From NCBI GenBank assembly GCA_001464165.1, contig LNEX01000245.1:1-12101 (forward strand): a DNA stretch of 12,101 nucleotides, given 5' to 3'. The position numbers were made by a program, and so were the translations under genes. This stretch comes from a bacterium Ga0077546. GTDB lineage: Bacteria; Cyanobacteriota; Vampirovibrionia; Obscuribacterales; Obscuribacteraceae. The notes beneath the pieces are model-generated. The model was not told the DNA's origin and did no database searches. It worked only from the letters and a program-made list of their open reading frames with translations. Positions 1 through 6,534 of this stretch are shown in pieces; positions within the stretch are counted from its first letter, which is position 1, and the number at the start of each line of letters is the position of its first letter.

Positions 1-2
1 TG

Positions 3-500
3 ATGCTAATTCCACTTACACTCCTGCTTCTAGCAATAGGAGCAGGTAAGTTTATCGCTTTTGCTTCTTGTGTGTGTGTTGGCATCACTACACTGCTCAT
101 TTGGCTAGACTATTTCTTCAATCTCGCCAAAAAGGAAGAGGAGAGTTGTCTCAAAAGTATTACTGAAAATTATTCGACCTCCGGTTCGCTCAGTAAGGTG
201 AGCCGGGCATATCTCAGCAAGCATGAAGAAGCGTCAAACTCTGGCCGCAGATCGCCAGTCTTATTCGAAATCGAACTAACCTTGAGCTATGAAAACCCCC
301 ACAAGCCGTTAAGCAGCGCCGATAGACTGCTTAAACTTGCAGTCGTGCCAATTGATCAGGAAGCTGAGATTGCCTGGCTAACGAAAGCCTTAGAAGCACC
401 TTTACCGCTTCCAATCCAAATCTATTTCGATTGCTGGACTGGCAAACCACTGATGTGTTCTATCTCGGGAGCCTTCGTCAAAGTCCTAAATTCAAAATGA
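3..500 (+). CDS. Small membrane protein of unknown function, possibly cut at its 5' end
   Basis: I do not recognise this family. The first visible ATG is at base 3, so the true start may lie outside the window. Residues 2-38 are almost entirely hydrophobic and could form one long or two short membrane segments (LIPLTLLLLAIGAGK, then FIAFASCVCVGITTLLIW). A cluster of charged residues (KKEEE) follows near residue 43. The remaining ~120 residues are soluble, with no low complexity and no catalytic motif I can name. This implies an N-terminal anchor with a small globular domain. It ends in TGA 17 bases before the convergent stop of the CstB-like gene, so it is not co-transcribed with that gene. 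Good codon use and lack of a better overlapping frame support it as real; function is unknown. Confidence 0.6.
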   Translation: MLIPLTLLLLAIGAGKFIAFASCVCVGITTLLIWLDYFFNLAKKEEESCLKSITENYSTSGSLSKVSRAYLSKHEEASNSGRRSPVLFEIELTLSYENPHKPLSSADRLLKLAVVPIDQEAEIAWLTKALEAPLPLPIQIYFDCWTGKPLMCSISGAFVKVLNSK

Positions 501-517
501 GCACACGGCGCTGCCAG

Positions 518-1915
518 TTAGACCACCGATGTTTCTTTCTGCTCTAGCTCGTAGCCTGCGTTCTTCCATGCTGTAGTTCCACCAAGAACGTTCAACAACG
601 GCTTGAAGCCAGCTCTCTCAAGAACACTTTTGGCTATCGATGAGCGGTAACCGCTGGCGCAAATTACAGCGATCTGACCGCCCGTAGGCACTTCATTTAG
701 CCGACCTGGCAGCTCTGCTAGGGGGACATTGATTGCAGCCGGCACGTGACCATCTTGATACTCACCAGTACGTCTAACATCCAATATTTGATATGGTTCG
801 CCCGCATCCAACTCATTTTTCAATTCATTCACAGTTATCACTAGCGACTCAACAACCTCAAAGCCGCCGTCACTCCAACCAAGCATACCGTTTTCTTGAT
901 AGCCAACAACTGTCTCGATTCCTATGCGAGCGAGCCTGACCACTGCTTCGTCAATGGTGGCAGCATCGCTTCCCACTAAAATGACCGGCTTACCTAGCTC
1001 AAGCAAAGTGCCGGCCCATGATGCAAATTGCCCACTGAGCCCAATATTCAAAGAGCCTTTAATATGACCACCGGCGAACTCTACGCCACTACGTATATCG
1101 AGAACTACAGTTCCATCTTCCATTGCCTTATTAACTTCAGCAGCTTTTAGACTTTTTGGCCTTGCTAGCTCTTCTACGGGGAGGGCACCATGTCTATTGA
1201 TTTCAACATCTTTGGGAAAATATGCCGGTACTTCTGGCAAATCAGCGGTCAACATAGTGATAAAGGCTTCCTTGGCCATTGGCTTAAGAGCATAGTTAGA
1301 TTGCTTCTGTTGCCCGATAGTTGAAGACTTTTCATTCGACAAATGTTTGCCGCAAAGCGATCCAGCACCATGCGCTGGCAACACTTCGACATCATCTGCT
1401 AGATTGAGCAGCTTGTCGTGCAGACTGTCATACATAAGGCCGGCCATTTCCCTTTCGGTATAGCCTTTTGATCCAACAAGGTCAGGCCGACCTACATCAC
1501 CAATAAACAACGTGTCGCCTGAAAATAATTTTGCTGATTCTTCTGTTACTGTATCTTCCGCCAAAATACAAATACTTTCTGGAGTGTGACCAGGAGTCTC
1601 AATAACCGAAAGAATAATGGTGCCAACCCGAAGCACATCACCATCACTCACAGCTAAGTGCGGAAAAGTAGCACCCGCCTTAGCGCCAAAGACAATCTCA
1701 GCTCCGCTCTTTTCGGCCAACTCTCTATGGCCACTGACAAAATCTGCGTGTAGATGGGTCTCTATGATGTACTTGATGGACAGACCTTCTTTCTTTGCTT
1801 CCTCAATATACTGATCGACGTCTCTTTGCGGGTCGATCACCACAGCTTCTCCTCGCGAAGCAAGAAGATACGACGCGTGAGCTAAACACCCTAAGTAGAA
1901 CTGCTTCAAATACAT
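518..1915 (-). CDS. CstB-like persulfide dioxygenase: metallo-beta-lactamase domain plus two rhodanese domains
   Basis: Predicted non-haem Fe(II) persulfide dioxygenase/sulfurtransferase of cytoplasmic sulfide detoxification. It would oxidise low-molecular-weight persulfides to sulfite or thiosulfate. Residues 1-210 are an ETHE1-type MBL fold with THLHAD (H54, H56, D58), H63, TPGH (H110), SGD (D134) and PAHG (H182). By family analogy H54, H110 and D134 bind iron. A first rhodanese-like domain (about 250-355) lacks the catalytic Cys: VILVGSDAA has Gly near 315. The second (about 360-460) has an active-site loop CASGYRS with C419. This MBL/inactive rhodanese/active rhodanese order matches Staphylococcus aureus CstB. 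The frame can be extended to a TTG at 1939, but GGAGG lies six bases before the ATG at 1915, so I choose that ATG (465 aa). It sits 24 bases after the TSUP stop, so the two are probably co-transcribed. Confidence 0.9.
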   Translation of the reverse strand: MYLKQFYLGCLAHASYLLASRGEAVVIDPQRDVDQYIEEAKKEGLSIKYIIETHLHADFVSGHRELAEKSGAEIVFGAKAGATFPHLAVSDGDVLRVGTIILSVIETPGHTPESICILAEDTVTEESAKLFSGDTLFIGDVGRPDLVGSKGYTEREMAGLMYDSLHDKLLNLADDVEVLPAHGAGSLCGKHLSNEKSSTIGQQKQSNYALKPMAKEAFITMLTADLPEVPAYFPKDVEINRHGALPVEELARPKSLKAAEVNKAMEDGTVVLDIRSGVEFAGGHIKGSLNIGLSGQFASWAGTLLELGKPVILVGSDAATIDEAVVRLARIGIETVVGYQENGMLGWSDGGFEVVESLVITVNELKNELDAGEPYQILDVRRTGEYQDGHVPAAINVPLAELPGRLNEVPTGGQIAVICASGYRSSIAKSVLERAGFKPLLNVLGGTTAWKNAGYELEQKETSVV

Positions 1916-1921
1916 CTCCAA

Positions 1922-1926
1922 CCTCC
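1922..1926 (-). promoter_or_regulatory. Shine-Dalgarno site that decides the CstB-like start
   Basis: The minus strand reads GGAGG, then six bases (TTGGAG), then ATG at 1915-1913. The upstream TTG at 1939 directly follows the TSUP stop codon and has no comparable site. The longer 473-codon reading is therefore less likely. Confidence 0.75.
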
Positions 1927-1939
1927 AGTTTTCATCCAA

Positions 1940-2683
1940 CTAACTAATAAATTGTTTTATCAACATCCAAGCCGAAAGAAGCAGCAATGACAGTGCAAAA
2001 CCGACTTTTAGCTTGCCTTGTTCGATATAGTGCGCAAAGTGACCAGCTACCGGCGCCGATAGAATAGTGCCAATGGCAAAAGGTAGAACCGAGCCCACAA
2101 AGCTTACGTGCGAAGCATAAGCAGTGGCCCCTACCAAACTATTCATGGCAATCACCAATAGTGAAGTTCCGACGGCCTGCTTCATCGGCAAACCCAATAC
2201 CAACATCAGCGCTGGCACAATAATGAAGCCACCACCGACTCCAAGTAATCCAGTTAAAAGTCCCGCTCCCAAACCGGCGGCCAAGACAATAGACAACTGA
2301 TGACTGTGTTGTTGCCGGGAGGCCTCATTATTCCTGCCGGCTGTCAGCATTAAAATGCCAACCAGAGCCATGATTAATGCAAACATTATCAACTGAACTT
2401 GGTCGGGAATTCCGCCAGCAAGCACCCCACCAAGATAGCTACCAATTGCACCTGAAGCCCCAAATAGAAGAGCTATTCGCAGCGAAACACAATTTCGGCG
2501 CCAATGCGGCAAAACCGCAAAAAAGCTTGCTAGGCCAACAATAACAAGGCTTGTGCCAATAGCCGTTTTCGCCTGTAAACCAAGCACATAAACCAATATC
2601 GGCACCGCTATAATGCTGCCACCGCCGCCGAGCAGCCCGAGAAGAGTGCCGGTGATCAAGCCAAGGAAAACATCTAAAAACAT
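1940..2683 (-). CDS. TauE/SafE (TSUP) family membrane exporter, probable sulfite or sulfur-oxyanion permease
   Basis: An integral membrane protein of 247 aa, the usual length for TSUP permeases, with about seven to eight hydrophobic segments. The fold is visible as a duplication. The first half carries GLLGGGGSIIAVPILVYVLG followed by AIGTSLVIV. The second half repeats it as GLLGVGGGFIIVPALMLVLG followed by AVGTSLLVI. Such proteins export sulfite, sulfoacetate or related anions. Directly upstream of a persulfide dioxygenase, sulfite or thiosulfate efflux is the best inference, as for the tauE gene of the cst operon and the permease of bigR-type operons. ATG start at 2683; the preceding SD is weak (GTGGGG). 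It is the first gene of the minus-strand pair and has a strong promoter about 120 bases upstream. The substrate cannot be read from sequence. Confidence 0.88.
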   Translation of the reverse strand: MFLDVFLGLITGTLLGLLGGGGSIIAVPILVYVLGLQAKTAIGTSLVIVGLASFFAVLPHWRRNCVSLRIALLFGASGAIGSYLGGVLAGGIPDQVQLIMFALIMALVGILMLTAGRNNEASRQQHSHQLSIVLAAGLGAGLLTGLLGVGGGFIIVPALMLVLGLPMKQAVGTSLLVIAMNSLVGATAYASHVSFVGSVLPFAIGTILSAPVAGHFAHYIEQGKLKVGFALSLLLLSAWMLIKQFIS

Positions 2684-2806
2684 TGTCGCCCCACTTCCAC
2701 CTCAGACTACGAGCAACAGCTGGTCGACTTGTCGGCTATCGACTTGATTGCGCCAAGTTAGTTCCAATCCTTCAATCAGTACTCGATGAACTATTTTTAC
2801 AATATC

Positions 2807-2835
2807 ACTATATCGTTAATTAGTTGAATGGTCAA
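2807..2835 (-). promoter_or_regulatory. Sigma70-type promoter for the TSUP-CstB pair
   Basis: On the minus strand the -35 box TTGACC (2835-2830) and -10 box TATAGT (2812-2807) are separated by exactly 17 bases. This is one of the best promoter matches in the window. Transcription would start near 2800, giving a leader of about 117 bases before the TSUP ATG. The last base of the -10 box's upstream side and most of the spacer fall inside the left arm of the inverted repeat at 2812-2859, the expected layout for repression. Confidence 0.65.
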
Positions 2836-2859
2836 ATCTCCACTTGCCGAATTAACGAT
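2812..2859. promoter_or_regulatory. Perfect 10-bp inverted repeat, probable ArsR-family operator
   Basis: ATCGTTAATT at 2812-2821 and AATTAACGAT at 2850-2859 are exact reverse complements, 38 bp centre to centre and separated by 28 bp. The left arm overlaps the spacer and the edge of the -10 box of the TSUP-CstB promoter. The right arm lies about 30 bases before the arsR start. Two AT-rich arms flanking a divergent promoter next to a winged-helix repressor gene suggest two binding half-sites or two operators. That they bind this ArsR protein is inference. Confidence 0.55.
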
Positions 2860-2891
2860 TTATTGTTACCTTGAGACTAATGGGGTCGCAG

Positions 2892-3299
2892 ATGCCAAAG
2901 AAAAACACTCAACTAACAGAAACTACAAAGCCTCTTCCAAGAGAGGCTTTAGAAATTGTAGCCGCGCGATTTCGAGCAATGGGAGATGCAACGAGACTGG
3001 AGCTGCTGCAGTTATTAATGGAAGATGAAAAGTCCGTCCAAGAGCTGTGTGGCCTCACCGGTATGAGCCAAGCAAACATCAGTAAACACCTTAGCATTTT
3101 GGCCGAACAGGGTATTCTAAATCGCCGCAAGCAAGGACTATTTGTCTTTTACTCAGTGGCCGACACTAGCATTTACCAGCTCTGCGATCTAGTCTGCGGC
3201 GCACTATCAGAAGTCTTCTCTAACTTCATAGCTCAATTAGACACTAGCCAATCCAACCAAATTTTGCCGCAACACGCCCCAGCTGAAAGCGGACGATAG
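2892..3299 (+). CDS. ArsR/SmtB-family winged-helix repressor, probable sulfur-stress regulator
   Basis: A small DNA-binding repressor, 135 aa from the ATG at 2892. Residues about 20-95 make a typical ArsR fold: FRAMGDATRLELLQLL (helices 1-2), SVQELCGLTG (helix 3), MSQANISKHLSILAEQGIL (recognition helix), then the wing RRKQGLFVFYSV. Cysteines are C53 in helix 3 and C98 and C102 in the C-terminal helix (QLCDLVCG). The classic ELCxCD arsenic site is incomplete because Gly and Leu follow C53. The divergent TSUP-CstB pair points to sensing sulfide or persulfide through Cys, as BigR/SqrR do, although those use a different helix-2 Cys. The start is uncertain: TTG 2871 and ATG 2880 are in frame, and 2892 has only a weak GGGG six bases ahead. 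Its 3' end overlaps the convergent gene by 56 bp. Confidence 0.85.
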   Translation: MPKKNTQLTETTKPLPREALEIVAARFRAMGDATRLELLQLLMEDEKSVQELCGLTGMSQANISKHLSILAEQGILNRRKQGLFVFYSVADTSIYQLCDLVCGALSEVFSNFIAQLDTSQSNQILPQHAPAESGR

Positions 3300-3843
3300 C
3301 TGCCACAGCGACGCCAGTGATCAATATGTAGGCAGGGAAGCCATAGCTAGCGAATTTCCAATCACTGATAGTCAAAAGAGTGATACCAGCACTGATGGCA
3401 CTTGTTAGATAGGGCGCATAGTGCTCAGACTGCGGCTCTTTCCACGATTTAATCAATGTTGGCAGCCCAGCCAGGCCATCGGCAAGGAGAGAGAAAGCTA
3501 TAGCGACATCTCCGTGACCTGAAATCTTCCAGGATAGAAGGGCAACAACAGAGAGAATTCCACAGGCCCAATCAAGCTTTGAAATTTGCCAATAAGATTG
3601 TTTGTTGAGAAAAGAAGCAACAAAAACTAACAGCGGGCCAAAGCCAATCATAAATGTCATCAAAGATTGCAAACCCACACCTTCTTGCAATTCAGCAAAG
3701 AAGGCAATCATAGGGATGATCATCCACAAAAGCCAAGTAACACGATTAGGCTTGGTCTCGCCCTTAAAGGTTTTATAGGCGTAGACAGCAGAGCCAACAA
3801 TGTTGAAGAGAGAGGCAAAAATGACAAAACGAGGATCGAGCAC
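3244..3843 (-). CDS. PQ-loop/SWEET-like integral membrane protein, function unknown
   Basis: A 199-aa protein, mostly hydrophobic, with about six to seven predicted membrane segments. It seems to contain a weak internal duplication. Residues 12-42 (FNIVGSAVYAYKTFKGETKP, then NRVTWLLW) resemble residues 119-150 (LADGLAGLPTLIKSWKEPQS, then EHYAPYLTS). This helix-loop pattern, with Lys/Trp and a conserved polar loop leading into the next helix, recalls PQ-loop/SemiSWEET proteins, which are small transporters. No substrate can be named. The start is GTG at 3843 with only a weak GGA upstream. Its last 56 bases overlap the arsR 3' end on the opposite strand. It is divergent from the M23 peptidase gene with 94 bases between. 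Family assignment is tentative; the coding status is well supported by its long hydrophobic pattern. Confidence 0.72.
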   Translation of the reverse strand: MLDPRFVIFASLFNIVGSAVYAYKTFKGETKPNRVTWLLWMIIPMIAFFAELQEGVGLQSLMTFMIGFGPLLVFVASFLNKQSYWQISKLDWACGILSVVALLSWKISGHGDVAIAFSLLADGLAGLPTLIKSWKEPQSEHYAPYLTSAISAGITLLTISDWKFASYGFPAYILITGVAVAAIVRFQLGRVAAKFGWIG

Positions 3844-3893
3844 CGGATTCCAAAGACCTACAAAATTGAGCTTAAACTAGGAGATAATACTCA

Positions 3894-3920
3894 ATGATTG
3901 CACGAAAACCGTCAACATAA
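3894..3920 (+). CDS. Possible 8-codon leader peptide (MIARKPST) ahead of the M23 gene
   Basis: An AGGAG at 3879-3883 precedes ATG at 3894 by ten bases. The reading frame is only eight codons and ends in TAA 17 bases before the M23 ATG, in a different frame. The M23 start itself has no visible SD, so this small frame could couple translation to it. It may equally be chance. Confidence 0.25.
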   Translation: MIARKPST

Positions 3921-3937
3921 GCCCGCTAATAAAAACA

Positions 3938-4795
3938 ATGACAAAGTACCTGGCTGCCCTGATTCTTCTAACGCTACTAACTGTGCAGCTACCCGCAGGC
4001 CACGCCCAGCACAACTTTGGCAATGACAATTTGCGCCTGAAGGAATCAAAAGACGGCCCGCGCTTTGCCATATGGCTGATGCCTCGACAAGTACTGGACG
4101 CAACCGTGACGATTGCTGCCAATCTCGACAATATGCAGAGCACCCCGGCCCTACCCTGCACGTTTGACATAACCGAACAGAAATACCCAGCAACAAAGGC
4201 GATAGCCCTTGTCTACGGCCAGCCGAGATCTACATCAGCACCTTACCACTATGACTGGAAATACAACTGGCGCATTGGCGTTCGCGGCGGCAGAGCCGAT
4301 GGCACGGTCTATGCCCTACCATTTCAAAAGGGCACAAGTCACGTCGTCGCTCAAAGCTACGGTGGCACTTTCAGTCACTTTGCTGGCACCGAAAAAGAAT
4401 TCGCAGTTGATTTCAAAATGCCAATAGGAACATCTGTGCGTGCCGCTCGCGCCGGGCAAGTGGTTGCTATAAAAATTGACTCAAACAGCGGCGGTGCCGA
4501 CCAAAAGCAATTCGAATATGCAGGCAACTATGTCATGATTCGCCATTCTGACGGCACCTACGCGAGCTACCTGCACCTCAAACAAAACGGCTCTCTTGTT
4601 CGCCTCGGCCAGGCTGTCAGCGCTGGAGACGCCATAGCTTTGTCTGGCAACACAGGCATGAGCCAAGGGCCACATCTACACTTTGAAGTATTCATACCAG
4701 TGGACGGCAAATCCATAAAGACGATTCCGGTGCGCTTTCAAACGGCAACCGGCGTGCTAGAGCGCCTCGTCAAAGGCTCTACTTATACCAATTAG
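3938..4795 (+). CDS. Secreted M23 (LytM-type) peptidoglycan metalloendopeptidase
   Basis: A predicted Zn-dependent endopeptidase that cuts peptide crosslinks in peptidoglycan, acting outside the cytoplasmic membrane. The 285-aa product starts with a signal peptide (MTKYLAALILLTLLTVQLPA, likely cleaved after GHA at 23). Residues 40-125 form a beta-rich N-terminal domain. The M23 domain spans about 140-265. Expected zinc ligands are H147 (in SHFAGTEKEFAVD), D158 and H248. The second motif YLHL gives H213, and GPHLHFE gives H246 as the catalytic histidine. Family members with a longer spacer between the first His and Asp exist, so the domain looks active. Typical closing pattern: VRLGQAVSAGDAIALSGNTG. 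There is no SD before the ATG at 3938; a short upstream frame with a good SD may couple to it. Convergent with the FAD oxidoreductase. Confidence 0.9.
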   Translation: MTKYLAALILLTLLTVQLPAGHAQHNFGNDNLRLKESKDGPRFAIWLMPRQVLDATVTIAANLDNMQSTPALPCTFDITEQKYPATKAIALVYGQPRSTSAPYHYDWKYNWRIGVRGGRADGTVYALPFQKGTSHVVAQSYGGTFSHFAGTEKEFAVDFKMPIGTSVRAARAGQVVAIKIDSNSGGADQKQFEYAGNYVMIRHSDGTYASYLHLKQNGSLVRLGQAVSAGDAIALSGNTGMSQGPHLHFEVFIPVDGKSIKTIPVRFQTATGVLERLVKGSTYTN

Positions 4796-4823
4796 ACGCG
4801 AATGCAAACTCGTGGCCTGAAGC

Positions 4824-6401
4824 CTAGCTCTTCTTCTCTTCGTGATATTCCATTTCGGTATTAACATCCCAAATGTTAGTTTTGGTTTTGATACCGTCCA
4901 CGATATTATCCACTGCCACCATAGCAGTAAGCATTGAGTGGTCTTGGTTGTTGTACTTGTGCATGCCGTTGCGGCCTACCAAGAAGAGATTCTCGAAAGT
5001 ATCAATGTACTTGGTCAAATCGTCAAAGCGATCGTATGAGCCAAAGTAGCCTGGATAGGTCTTTGGCATACGAATCACCATCGAGTCCACCACGTCAGCT
5101 TTGTCGATGATACCAATTTTGTCTAACTCATCAGCACCAAGTTGTTTAAGTTTTTCGTCTGGCCAAGCCCAGATTTCATCAGTTTCATTGCAGAAATACT
5201 CGAGACCCAGCCACACTTTGGTAGGGTCGGCCACCATGTAGTTGCCCCAGTTGTTGTAAATCTGCAAGCGGCCGATCAGTACATCGTTTTCTTGCACATA
5301 AATCCAATTGTCGGCAATGAGCTTTTTGCCAGTTGGTGAATCTTCGTAGACCTTGAGCTTGTTGACGAGCATACCAACTTCAATAAAGTCGCGGTAGATA
5401 AGGCCTTCGGCAATCTCTTTTGCATCTGTTGGCACTGGCGCATCGAGCTTGGCCACAAGCTCTTTCACTGGAATAGTAGAGAAGAAATAATCGCCTTTTA
5501 CTATCTCCGTTTCACCGGTAACACTATTCTTTATTTCAACAGCAGTAATTTGATTGCCTTCAGTGATGAAGCGCACGACTTCTGAATCTTTGCGAATCTC
5601 TCCGCCTTTAGCAAGCACTCGATCAGCCACTTCTTGCCACATTGAGCCAGTGCCCTTCTTAGGGTACATGAACTGTTCAACTAGTGAAGTCTCAGTTTGT
5701 TTCTGTCGCAAGTCTGTAACTGAGCCAAGCATTTTCTTAGCAGCGTGAGTGACAACCTTAACGATTGACAGCCCTTTAACCCGCTGAGCCCCCCAGTCGG
5801 CACTGATTTTAGAGCAAGCAATACCCCAAACTTTTTCAGTGTAATCTTTGAAAAAAGTGAGATAGAGTTCACGACCAAATCGGTTTGTGAAAAACTCTTC
5901 TAAGTTAGACTCTGGCTTGATTGGCATGGCCATTGCCTTCATATAACTAAGGCCAATGCGAATAGTGCGAGCCATACCTAGGTTAGTGAAAGTAACAAGC
6001 TTAAGGCTAATTGGATAGTCAAAGAACTTACGCAAGTAATAAATGCGCGTCTGCCGTTGCAGAGTGATCAAAACATTTTCTACATCATCTGGAGCTGGGC
6101 CATCGGGGCTCACAGGAATGGTTCGCTTCTGATTGTGGTAGCTAATTTCCACTTCCTGCCCAGGCAGCCCCTGAACGGGCATCATGGTCATCCACCAATC
6201 CATCACCCGATCTGACTTCGAGAAGAAACGGTGTGGTCCGATATCTAAGCGATTACCCTTATATTCGATTGTGCGGGACAGACCGCCAATCACGTCGCAC
6301 TTTTCGATGATGATTGGTTTAACATCGCTACGTTGTAAAAGCTCATAGGCAGCAGTCAAACCAGCGGGACCAGCACCAACTATGATGGCAACTCGGGACA
6401 T
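4824..6401 (-). CDS. FAD-dependent oxidoreductase of the amine-oxidase / UDP-galactopyranose-mutase-like group
   Basis: A flavoprotein of 525 aa, cytosolic, with no signal peptide or membrane segment. The N-terminal Rossmann motif [13 protein letters not shown] (residues 9-21) is followed by the ribose-binding acidic residue E33 and [19 protein letters not shown] continues the pattern of Glf, protoporphyrinogen-oxidase and phytoene-desaturase-like enzymes. The C-terminal FAD motif [20 protein letters not shown] (about 472-491) is typical of UDP-galactopyranose-mutase-like proteins found in polysaccharide loci. The sugar-nucleotide role is inferred from similarity only; no glycosyltransferase gene is next to it here. 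ATG at 6401 has AGGA ten bases upstream. It is 130 bases from the upstream WD40 gene, with a long inverted repeat between, so it may have its own promoter. Substrate unknown. Confidence 0.82.
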   Translation of the reverse strand: MSRVAIIVGAGPAGLTAAYELLQRSDVKPIIIEKCDVIGGLSRTIEYKGNRLDIGPHRFFSKSDRVMDWWMTMMPVQGLPGQEVEISYHNQKRTIPVSPDGPAPDDVENVLITLQRQTRIYYLRKFFDYPISLKLVTFTNLGMARTIRIGLSYMKAMAMPIKPESNLEEFFTNRFGRELYLTFFKDYTEKVWGIACSKISADWGAQRVKGLSIVKVVTHAAKKMLGSVTDLRQKQTETSLVEQFMYPKKGTGSMWQEVADRVLAKGGEIRKDSEVVRFITEGNQITAVEIKNSVTGETEIVKGDYFFSTIPVKELVAKLDAPVPTDAKEIAEGLIYRDFIEVGMLVNKLKVYEDSPTGKKLIADNWIYVQENDVLIGRLQIYNNWGNYMVADPTKVWLGLEYFCNETDEIWAWPDEKLKQLGADELDKIGIIDKADVVDSMVIRMPKTYPGYFGSYDRFDDLTKYIDTFENLFLVGRNGMHKYNNQDHSMLTAMVAVDNIVDGIKTKTNIWDVNTEMEYHEEKKS

Positions 6402-6462
6402 TGCGATGGAATCCTTTCAAGCAGAACCTAAGCGAAGAGAACATAACCAACATCGTAGTGGT

Positions 6463-6534
6463 TAGATGAAGATTACTACATTAAAAGGCCAATTATCTCT
6501 TGAAAGCCCAAGCGAAGCATCTAATCTTCATCTA
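6463..6534. repeat. Perfect 13-bp inverted repeat in the WD40-FAD gap
   Basis: TAGATGAAGATTA at 6463-6475 and TAATCTTCATCTA at 6522-6534 are exact reverse complements with 46 bp between. The right arm includes the WD40 stop codon (6532-6534). It has no G+C-rich stem or T-run, so it does not look like an intrinsic terminator. It could be an operator, an mRNA-stabilising long hairpin at the WD40 3' end, or the trace of a small inverted insertion. The 6402-6531 gap otherwise shows no clear promoter. Confidence 0.55.

Noticed and set aside
2724..2746. Direct repeat TCGACTTG (2724-2731, 2739-2746) in the TSUP leader
   Set aside because: Only 8 bp and two copies. It forms no convincing riboswitch or hairpin, so chance is likely.
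3885..3927. Possible minus-strand promoter TTGACG...TATTAT for the PQ-loop-like gene
   Set aside because: The boxes are about 20 bases apart, outside the normal 16-18 spacing.
3912..4196. Two minus-strand frames (94 and 97 codons) opposite the start of the M23 gene
   Set aside because: They lie antisense to the signal peptide and N-terminal domain of a well-supported gene. Their composition looks like a shadow, rich in Arg/Ser/Cys.
4796..4823. Possible bidirectional terminator between M23 and the FAD gene
   Set aside because: Only a 3-4 bp GGC/GCC stem is visible (GGCCTGAAGCC) with no T-run on the plus strand.
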